Assembly: GCA_964035795.1 (NCBI GenBank) | Contig: OZ038323.1 | Coordinates: 186,001-250,000 of the forward strand | Source of the DNA: Pterobdella sp. o SKG-2022 | Lineage: Eukaryota; Annelida; Clitellata; Hirudinida; Piscicolidae | Length of the DNA stretch: 64,000 bases | Reading direction: 5' to 3' | Part shown: in pieces, positions 42,053 through 54,000 of the stretch | How the letters are laid out: every line of letters begins with the position of its first letter | Numbering within the stretch: position 1 is the stretch's first letter | Translations under genes and position numbers: made by a program | The notes under the pieces: generated by a model | What the model saw: the letters and a program-made list of their open reading frames with translations, nothing else | Told to the model about the DNA's origin: nothing | Database searches by the model: none

Positions 42053-45000
42053 TCAAGCTCTGACTTGAAACCTGCCGGCCTTAGTAACATACTTGACTCC
42101 TTTGAATGGCTTGTACTTCTGTGTGATGTTGTGTGCTATTTTATGTGTTGTATTCGTTTTTTTAATTAAAATGACGAGTGTTGTGGTTTGCATGTATATG
42201 CGAAAATTTTTTTTCATTCCAGTGTTGGCCATCATTCCTATATAGTCAAAGAAACAAAAGGGTTGCGTGGCAGAGTCTGGTGGTGGATGTTAGCGGGATG
42301 ACGATGCAGTCTAGTGGTGGAGGTTAGCGGGATGACGATGCAGTCTGGTGGTGAGGGTTAGCGGGATGACGATGCAGTATAGGACAGATAAATGTCCCGA
42401 GAGAGGCAGGTCTACACGTGGTCGGGATGTTTCCTCAAAAGGACCAAATCTGTCTCAACACCCCCCGTCCTCTCTCTCTCAATAAGAGGAGGACCTCAAA
42501 TCCCACCAAGACCCGGAATGGTGGAAAAGGACTCAGCTGCTTCTCGCAGGAGATGTGGAGAGCCACCCGGGACCCATGTGGTATTGTGCTATATGTACAC
42601 ATAAAATCATCTCATATCAAACCTCCATCCAATGCAATCATACCACCCCTCACTGGATTCACCACAAATGCTCATACATCAAATTCAAATCCTACATACC
42701 CTCATTCATATGTCACACATATCAAATCCCTATCCCAAAAACTCCTTCCCACATACACAATCTAACACAAAAAACCCTCCACACACATCAACAAACCAAA
42801 CCAACCAAGTCCCTCTTTAACAACACCAAACAACATCAACATAATACAGCTCAACATCAACTCAATCAACAAGAAAACAACTGAACTCACCTACATTATA
42901 CAGAAAAAAAAATACACATTATCACACTACAAGAATCCAACCTCAACAACAAACACAAAACCCCACACATCTCTAACTTAGCATCCATTAGACTAGACAC
43001 ATTCCTCATTTAAACCATTCGTACAAACCCTACATTCAAAATTTCCATTCATCCTACTCTTTACCCTAGCACACCGCGCATGAATCCACTTCTTACATGT
43101 CTTGCACCTCACACAATTTACCTTAGCCCTCTTACCACACACACCACATGGATCAATTTTAGCCAAGACAACAACCCACCACCACCACTACTCTCCATGA
43201 CCTTTGTCTTCCCCAGATTAACCTTCAATCCTTTCCCTTCGAAGGCTGCCCTCTAACGGATGAATTGTGCTTTTAGTTCTTCCATAGTCTCTGCCATCAC
43301 GACCAAATCATCTGCATAAAGCAGTTCATATAAAGCACTTTTTCTTCCGTCTTCCGACAATACGTCTAGCACTATTGAAAACAAAAACGGCGAGAGAACC
43401 GATCCTTGATGGACACCTACACTAACATCAAATTTTTTCGAATGTCCACCTCCAACCCGAACCCGCGTTTTTGCTAATTTGTACATCGACATTATTGCCT
43501 GAACCAACCTTTCCGGAACCAACTTTTTTCTCAGCGCCCATTTAATCACCTTTCTTGGCACCCGATCAAAGGCCTTCTCCAAAACAACAAAACAGATAAA
43601 AAGCTTCCTATTCTTCTCAAGGTAGCTTTCCTGCATTCTCATAAGAATAAAAATAGCGTCCACTGTGCTTCTCCCAGGCATAAAACCAAAATGCATTTGG
43701 TCAACTTTCACTAACCTTCTCCAGCAACCTTCCCACCACTTTCCTACCATGCTATAAAAGCTTTACACCTCGGTAGCTCGCACAGTCCATAACACTACCC
43801 TTCTTATAAATGGGATTAATTGTACTCATCCTCCAGTCATGAGGCATATCCTTTCCATCAAGGATTTCATTTGCTATTTGCAAAATAACTCGCTTCCCAT
43901 GTGGAGAAGCAGCTAAATGCTTTTTGACAATTCCAGTTGGTCCACTGGCCTTGCCATTCTCTATGATTCCTAGCGCTCTCTCCATTCCGTTTATGGCAAA
44001 TGATTCAATGGAACCTTCAACCACTTCTACATTCACCATTCCATCCCATGGATTCTCCTCATTCATGATGGCCTTCATGTGTTGCTTCCACACTCTCTTC
44101 CGACCATCCTCGGCAAATACAATCTTCTTATTTTTGTCTTTAATGCAATTATTACCTGCTAAGTCGTTTGCTTCTTTCTTCATCATTCTCATTCTATGGA
44201 ATACGACATTTCTTTCATGCCGTATCTCCTCCATCTCTTTCACCGCCTCATTCTTCATTGCCTCAGCAACAGCTCTCTTGGCTTTCTTTTTGTCAAAGAG
44301 ATAGCAAGATTTATTTTCAGCCGATGAAAGTTGCTTCCACCTCTGAAAACTTTTCTTCTTCTCTGTGATGGCTTTTTGCACATCCTGATTCTACTACCAA
44401 GTTTCACCGTGCTAAGGCCTACCTTTACTCGTACCACACACCTTTTCAGCAGCTTTAAGAACGGAAGACTTATATTTCAACCATGCATTTTGTTCATCGC
44501 ATTTCTCATACAAAACCTCCATTTTTCTGAAAATTTTGTTTTGATATTTTCGTTCAAAAGTCTCCACACTTTTGTGCGGTATTCCTTTTTAGCACAGCTA
44601 CTTCGGGCATTTTTAAGCCACCTTTTGTCTAAGACTACCTTCAGAAGCTTATGTTGAAGCTCACCTCCAATTACCCTTACATCCATCAAAAACTTTCTCT
44701 GCCTCTTCTTCATCAACACAAAGTCAATCTCTGTCCCACTACACCCCCCATTAAAAGTTACCTTCCTACTATACTTTTTCTTGAACCAACTATTACCTAC
44801 ACACAGATCCTTTTCAACACAAAATTCTAAGAGCAATCTACCCTCCAAGTTTTTCTTGCCTTTTCCGAAACCCATCAATCTCTTTGCCAATGTGTCCATT
44901 GAAGTCTCCTAAGCAAATCAAAACTTCATTTGCATTTTCCACTTCACACCCTATTGCCATCTTCTCTTAAAACTTCTCCTTTTCACTCATCGATCTTCCA

Positions 45001-48000
45001 CATTGTGGGGCAAACGAGCAAACAATTCTTACAACCTTTTTACCAAAAATAATTACCACTACCATTACCCTATCTGATATCCTATTTATTTCCACAACAT
45101 TCATACATAAATCCTCTCTAACTAATATTCCTACACCACCTATCTTATCTTCATTATCAGACCACCATAGTTTGAACCTTCTACCTGAGCTACCTACAAA
45201 CTTTGAACCCATGCCTCTCCATCTCACTTCTTGGATGCAGCAAATACCAACCTCTCTCCTCACCAACTCTTCACACAACTTTATACTCTTCCCATTTAAT
45301 GAACCAATATTATAACTACCAAAAGAAAAAGACCTCCCAAAAGAACAAGAAGAAAAAGAAGAAAGCTCAGGGATTCTTAGCATCCTCTGCTCATTCAAGA
45401 GCTGCTGGAGACTGAGGGCCATTGCTTTATTTTGTATATTCATGGAAAAATTTGTGGAGCAAAAAAGTGCTCAATGGAGCATGCCCTTGCTTCCACTTCA
45501 TAGCACATGTTTCATGACTTCAAATAACCAAATAAGAATGCAGCTAAATGAATTTTGTTTATTTACAAACAATTTATTTTATATCTGCAAGCCATGTTTA
45601 ATATAGCGAGAAAATTGAAAAGTGACAGAAATCAAACTATCACGATATCGTGAACTCGCACATGATGTTTTATTTGTGTGTTAACCATGGTTGTTATATT
45701 GGTCTTTTTCGTGTTCGAGTGTGTTGTTGAAGTGAGTGGTGTTGGTGTGTGTTGTTGAGCTGAATAATCAAGTGACTAACTTCTCCAAACATGTCCAATC
45801 TGTTCACTTTGAGTCCTGAAACAACCATCTGACTGATGCTAAAATGAACCTACCAAAAAAAAATATTATTCAATGTGTCAGAGTGAAATAGGGAACTTGA
45901 AGTGAGAAATGTGGAAGTAGGTACCGTGATGGTGGGATTGCACTCCGGCAGGCCTTGAGTTGCTTGCATGCTGAGCTGAAGTAATATCCAGATTATAAAA
46001 GCGCTCTTTAGAAAAAAATGAATGAAAATAACAAAAGAATGGCACAAACATTGCCTTTGATGTTGGGCAGCTTGTTTGCATCTAACTTTCCAACATGCCA
46101 CGTGAGCAGTTTGGATACTGGGTCAAACATGTAGCTGCCTTGAGTCACTGTCAAAGCGGCATTTAAAACACTGCTCGGAAATGGGATCTCCAAAACTATG
46201 TTCTCTATCTGCATTCAACATTTATCAATCTGCATTCAATATTTATCAATCTGCATACAACATTCATCTATCTGCATTTAAAATTCATCTATTTGACATA
46301 AGTCAAGCATCCTTTTATTACATCCCGTCCAAGCAAAAATTACTGAAAGTTAATGACATGTGTCAATTTCATAACCCTCACGCCGCATCAATTATACCGT
46401 TTTGCCCATAATCTGTTTGGGAGAGACTGTGATGTCCAATTTTGAAGGTGATGATGATGACCCTTCTTTCAACACTATGTTGTGCTTTATCTGCATCGGT
46501 ATGGCCACCACACTGATGATGATGTTGTGGTGGTTGTCATGATGATGATGGTTGTTACGATGACGATGATGAAGTTGTTAACCAATTTTGTTATCTAGAA
46601 GATATGATTAGTGCTGGTGATGGTACTGTTACCTCTGTTAGCCACTTAAAACAAAAGGGCGTTTATATGCTGCTTGCGTCAAGAGTGTTATGGTTTATGG
46701 TAGTGAGACTTGGCCTCTTAAGGAGAAAGATATTACTAGAATATCCAGAGCTGATAAGATGATGATTAAAAAAAAATGATGATCAAGTGGATGTGCAATG
46801 TAAGCTTAAAGGATGGCAGAGTGTCAGATAAATTGAGAGACAGACTGGGAATCCCAGACATCACAGGTGCTACGCAGAAATAGACTGAGATGATTTGGGC
46901 ATGTAATGAAGATGGATGCTGGTAACCCAGCAAGTGCTTGCAAGCATGTCGTGGTAGAGGGTAAGCGAGAACAAGGTAGTGCAAGGAAAAAATGGTCCCA
47001 ATTAATAAGCAACGATTTTAGAAAAATGAAACTCAATTCTGAACTCGCCCAAGACCGTAAAATGTGGAAAAGAGCCATTAAAGATCCCGTCCAACCCATG
47101 CTAGCAAAACGATGATGATAATGATGTTTCTCATGATGATGATGATGATGGTTGTTATGATGATGATGGAGGTTGTTATGATGATGATGATTGTGACAGT
47201 GGTATGAACTGGACGTTTTTGTCACGCGCACCAACCACCGTCACGTAGTGTTCAAAAGAGCAGACTGACAAGCACCAATGATTATCCGACCACAACCCCA
47301 AGTTAGCATACCTAAATGAGGGTTTAAAGAAGAGATGGAAGGAGAAAAAAAAATATCAGAAAATCGCCAAGAAGATCGAACATTGCTTGGGAAGAATGTA
47401 GAAAAAGGACAAGAGATGATTCCAAGGTGAAGACGGGGATGTTGAAATACTGCAGACTGGCAACGTTTTCAAAAACTGAAAAAAGTTGGAGAAAGAAGTG
47501 GTGCGTACGGCAGAACAAGTTTGTGGTATCAAAAAAAGACAATCGAACGATTGGCTGACGGGTCACGCGGAGGTGCTTCAGAAACTGTTAGAGAAGCGAA
47601 AAGAAGCCTAAGAGTCCGTAAGGAGCAAAAACGGCTGTACGAATTTAATCAGTCGATGAGGAACGAACAGGCATTTAGCTACGCTGTGGAGCATCTTAAG
47701 ACAGTGAGGAACCGACACCGACGATGTCTCAGAGCATGGGAAAACCAGTGGTGGCAAAACCTGGCGTTGGAATGTAGAGAGGCTCACCAACATTGGTCAC
47801 ATGTATACCATCTTGGGCCAGCTACAGCTGCGTGGGATAAACCATAACAACAGCAAAAGCTCCCCCCTGTTTAGCGAAAAAGAGTTAAAAAACACCTGGA
47901 GGCTATAGAGAAGGATCGTTTCGAGAACTCCAAAGAGATGGTTGAAGGAGTAAACAAGTGTGAGACCACAGGATAATCAAATATTAGAAGAAGCGAATAC

Positions 48001-51000
48001 CGAGCTCACACATAATCCGACCAATGCTGAAATCGAACTCACGCAAAAAGAGATGTGGGATGGAGCTCTTGAATACGACGGTATTCGCTTGAGATGCATC
48101 AAGCTCGCAGGACCAGCAGTTAAGAGCAAGCTATATGAGGTAATAAAGGGTATGTATGAACACCGCGCATGGAAATGGCAACATACTCCCTCTATTCAAA
48201 AAAGGTGACAGACGAGACAAAAATAACTACCGGGCTATTTGCCTGTTACCTTTTATGAGCAAAGTACTAAATAATGGCAAAAAGACTTTAAAACAAGACT
48301 GAGAAGGTGAGAGTGTTGAATGAGAATCAAGCAAGATTTCGACAGAATCGATCAACAGCAGACGCGACAGATCTTCATACGACTTCAAGAAGACGAACTA
48401 AAGCTCCAGGCCTATGTGGGTGACCACATGAGCAGGACTGAAACCACAAGGGTTCTATAAGGTTTAAGAAAGGCATACCCAAGAGTCAATAAGCCCATAC
48501 TGTGGAGGCTGCTAAAACATTACAACATGCCTGACTTGTTCATCGACAAACTGAAGGATCTTCACGAGTTTACTGCATACAAGGTGAAAGACAGCACATC
48601 AGATAGCAGCACCTTTTACCCCCAAAGAGGCCTTCGTGAAGGTTGTGCATCTTCACCGATACTTTTCAATTTTTATCACCAGGCACCAATCAGAACATAC
48701 CAACAGAAGAGAGAAGCGGCAAAGTTGAGACGCCGAGAGGCTGGAGTGAAGTAGTCATGGAGGTCCGAACACGAGTTTCCCCCACAACAAAACGTAAACA
48801 AGTACTCGGAAGAAAACAACACAATGTTCTTCACGGAGTCGCTATTCGCAGGTGACACCACAGTTATTGGAAATGCGCGCGAGATAGATGAAGTGACCCA
48901 GGTTATGAAAGAAAATTTAACGTTGTTTGAAGAGAGAACGAATGATGCCAAAGAGGAAAAAGCCAGGTTAGGAACAATGGAAGCAAACAACATCAGAATG
49001 CTCGGAGTATACCTCGGTAGAAAAGAGGACATTTCCCAACGATTGAAAAGAGGGGCACTGATTTTTGCTAGGATTAGGAAGCGTTTCACCAAAAGTCGAC
49101 TGAGTAAGAGAACACAGGCTTTAGAACTGGATGCTTGTGTAGCACTATGCTTTTCAACTGCAACACTAGACCGTTCTACAAGTCAGAAGTGAAACAACTG
49201 CAGAAAGCAATAGGCAGGAGGTAAAGATTGATATGGGGCAGTGGCAACAAAGAATCGTTAAATGAAATGGAGGAGAAACATGTGAACACGTGGGACGTAA
49301 AACACCAACTTGGAGTAGAAAGCATCCTTACTGAAATAGAAATAGCTCACCTCAGGCGCATAGGCCATGTTTTGCGTCTACCCGACGATAGATTGGTCTC
49401 ACAAAAGCAAGGAGAAGACAACAGACGACACTCAGCTACTGGCGCAAATTCCTAACAGATGCAGCAATCCCGCATGAGAACTTGCAAGAAATAGTCACAA
49501 ATCGTAAAAGATGGAACTCCAAGGTCAGCTATCGGAGAAAGTGGCTGAAAATGTACGAACGTCAGCAAGGACACCAGAACCAGAATAGTGAAAATCGTCG
49601 TCTACCTGACAGAGAAACACTACTCGTGCCTGTGACACAATCAACCACTGGATTCACATGTGAGGCAGAAGGGCGTGGCAAAACTTGCAAAAGCAAAGCA
49701 GGTCTGGCGATACCTAAGAAAAGAATGCACAAGATGCTGCAAACGCCAATTGAAATAACCTGTGCACACTGTCGAAGGATCTTCAACCAAGAAGCGACTG
49801 GGAAGAACCATCAAAAACTTGTAAGGGAGAAGGGGTTCAAATGTGTGTGGGCTCTGTAGAAATAAAGCAAATCGGGCTAAACACATAATAATACACCTAC
49901 AAAACAATGCCAAAACTGTCAGCCACGAATATGACTAGGCATATGCGCACATGCCAATAACCTCCCGAAGTCGGGTCTCATGCTTCTTAATGATGCGATA
50001 AAAAAGAAGACAAGACAAGACGATGATGATGGTTGTCATGATGATGATGATGGTTGTTATGACGATGATGGTTGTTATGAGTATGATGGTTGTTATGATG
50101 ATGATGGTTGTTATGAGGATGATGATGGTTGTTATGAGAATGATGATAATTGTTGTCATGATGATGATGATGATGGTTGTTATGACGATGATGGTTGTTG
50201 AGTATGATGGTTGTTATGATGATGGTGATGGTTGTTATGAGAATGATGATAATTGTTGTCATGATGATGATGATGGTTGTTATGATGATGATGATGGTTG
50301 TTATGATGATGATGATGATGGTTATGAAGATGATGATGGTTGTTATGAGGATGATGATGGTTGTTATGATGATGATGGTTGTTATGAGGATGATGATGGT
50401 TGTTATGAGGATGATAATGGTTGTTATGAGAATGATGATGGTTGTTATGAGAATGATGATAATTGTTGTCATGATGATGATGATGGTTGTTATGAGAATG
50501 ATGATGGTTGTTATGAGGATGATGATGGTTGTTATGATGATGATGATGATGATGGTTGTTATGAGGATTATGATGGTCGTTATGATGATGATGATGGTTG
50601 TTATGATGATGATGATGGTTATGAAGATGAAGATGATGATGGTTGTTATGCTGATGATGATGGTTGTTATGAGAATGATGGATGTTACGAGGATGATGAT
50701 GGTTGTTATGAGGATGATGATAGTTGTTATGAGGATGATGGTTGTTATGAAGATGATGATGGTTGTCATGAGGATGATGATAGTTGTCATGAGGATGATG
50801 GTTTTTATCAAGATGATGATGGTTGTTATGAGGATGATGATTTTTGTTGTTGAGCACCAACTTTCAAAGACTCTTCCGACACTCTTTGGTGCGAGTACCA
50901 AAAAAAACTTGTAGCTTCGAGTTGTTTGCAACTTTTGATGAGCAGTGATGAATGAATTCTTGAAATGCTTTGTGGTTGGAAGCTGACGTGGTTTATGGGG

Positions 51001-54000
51001 ATGATGAAGGTTTTCATGTTGATGATGATGGCTGTTATGACGATGATAGTGGTTATAATGATAAAGATAATGGTGATGATGACGATGATGGTTGTAACAA
51101 AAAATGCAGATACTTTTGAGGTCCAATGTGGTAAGAGATGAGACGAAAGTTGCCATCAGGAGGTACAAATGATAAAATCTTCTCATTCTTGAAAATTTAA
51201 GCAAGTTCTATTATAACTTTTTAGAGACTTCTTATGTATGTTTTGTATAGCAATTAAACTGAAAACATCAATTGAGGATTCATACATTTATTTAAACGAA
51301 AAGCTATACTTATCGATAAGTATAGCTTTTCATTTAAATAAATGTATGAATCCTCAATTGATGTTTTTAAAGTTTAAGTTCTAATATATATTTCTCCTTC
51401 CAATTTCAATGAGAATATTATGTGACAAATGGTATGGCAAAATATGTGAAAAAAGAATGTGGCAAAAATGGAGTACCTCCCATCGTTTAAATCTGATGCA
51501 TGGGTGGAAAGATACGTCGTCAAGAAGGCGAGGGTTGACAAATGACAAAGTCAAATCTGGCATTCCTGACAACTTCACCAAGCAATCAATCTGTGTGCAT
51601 GTATAACTTGTAGTGTGTGTGTCAGTTTGTGTATGCGTGGAATAAATAAAAAGAAACTAACATATCCCTGAATTTCAGCAAAGACTGTAGATCCATTCTT
51701 GTCAATAATAGCATCAACCTGTGACAATGTCTTCATGGTTCCAACTTCCCCAAACCACTACACATTGCAACACCCCACATTACGACATCCCACATTACGA
51801 AACCACACATAACAACACTCCTCATTAAAACACCATAAATTACAAATCCACACATTGCATCACCTTACATCACAACACCACACAGTACAACATCACACAT
51901 TTCAACACCCCAAATTACAATCACACATTACAACATCCTTTATTACAACACCACACATTGCCTCACCTCACATTACAACATCTCACATTACAAATCCCAA
52001 ATTACAACACCCACATTAAAGATCCCACATTACAGCACCACACATTGAAGCTCCCACATAACAACAGCCCACATTACAACACCACACATTAAAGATCCCA
52101 CATTACAAAACCCCACATTACAACATCCCACATTACAACACCCACATTACAACATCCCACATTACAACATCTCACATCACAACATCACACATTACAACAC
52201 CACTCATTGCAGCATCCCACATTACAAGATCCCACATTACAACACAACACATTAAAGATACCACATTACAACACCACTCACTGCAGCATCCCACATTACA
52301 ACACCACTCATTAAAGATCCCACATTACAACACCACACATTACAACACCACTCATTGCAGCATCCCACATTAAAACACCACTCATTGCAGCATCCCACAT
52401 TACAACACCACTCATTAAAGATCCCACATTACAAAATAACACATTAAAGATCCCATATTACTACACCACTCATTGCAGCATCCCACATTACAACATCCCA
52501 CATTAAAGATCCCACATTACATCACCCCACATTACAGCACCACACATTGAAGCTCCCACATAACAAAACCACACATTAAAGATCCCACATTACAAAACCC
52601 CACATTACAGCACCACACATTGAAGCTCCCACATAACAACACCACACATTAAAGATCCCACATTACAAAACCCCACATTACAACACCACACATTACAACA
52701 TCTCACATTACAACATCCCACATTACAACACCCACATTACAACATCCCACATTAAAGATCCCACATTACAGCACCACACATTGAAGCTCCCACATAACAA
52801 CAGCCCACATTACAACACCACACATTAAAGATCCCACATTACAAAATAATACATTAAAAATCCCACATTACAACACCACTCATTGCAGCATCCCACATTA
52901 CAACATCCCACATTAAAGATCTCACATTACATCACCCCACATTACAGCACCACACATTGAAGCTCCCACATAACAACACCACACATTAAAGATCCCACAT
53001 TACAAAACCCCACATTACAGCACCACACATTGAAGCTCGCACATAACAACACCACACATTAAAGATCCCACATTACAAAACCCCAAATTACAACACCACA
53101 CATTACAACATCTCACATTACAACATTCCACATTACAACACCCACATTACAACATCCCACATTACAGCACCACACATTGAAGCTCCCACATAACAACAGC
53201 CCACATTACAACACCACACATTAAAGATCCCACATTACAACATCCCACATTACAACATCTCACATTACAACATCCCACATTACAACACCCACATTACAAC
53301 ATCCCACATTACAACATCTCACATCACAACATCACACATTACAACACCACTCATTGCAGCATCCCACATTACAACATCCCACATTACAACACCACACATT
53401 AAACATCCCACATTACAACACCACTCATTGCAGCATCCCACATTACAACACCCACATTACAACACCCCACATTACAGCACCACACATTACAGATCCCATC
53501 TTACAGCATTCTATTTGCTCTGTGATTTCAAACTTTATTTTTCGGAATATGGTTATATTTCTCATCGAGTTGATAAGTTTATTTAAAATGATGCTCACCT
53601 CCTCCACCACGTCAAAGTAAGCTTCATTGTTCGTGTATTTGACTCCAGTTCTTCTCCATGGTATGTTAGATAACTGTCCAGTCGGTAGTGTCTCACTCAT
53701 GCTGTGTGTTTATATATTACCTCACAACACAACACACTACACCACCCCAACACCATACCTCACCCACTCCCAACACACCCTTCTAACACCAGACCACTTC
53801 ACTTCATACCACACCACAACACAGCTACCTCCAAATCAACCCAACCAAAAACACATCAACACTCATGATCCCCGACCCTTCGGAATACAACAAACCACTG
53901 AACATCCATATCGACAATACCCCTATCCCCACCACCTCCAACCCTACCATCTTTGGCCTAACTTATGACCCCAAACTAAAATTCTCCTCCCACATAAACA

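Noticed and set aside
50860..51000. AP3M exon encoding LAPKSVGRVFE
   Set aside because: Phase does not fit either neighbour, and the true exon (VAIPMQIKHN...PKQIMGKT) was found at 46398-46512 with matching phases.
49987..51204. Long open frames of His/Asn, Ile/Thr, Met/Val or Asp/Gly/Cys/Tyr repeats on both strands
   Set aside because: They are translations of the ATG/GTT minisatellite; several frames are open at once and the end overlaps a real AP3M exon in another frame.
51762..53508. CRISPR-like array
   Set aside because: Units are 13-17 bp, contiguous, with no unique spacers, and lie in an animal intron.
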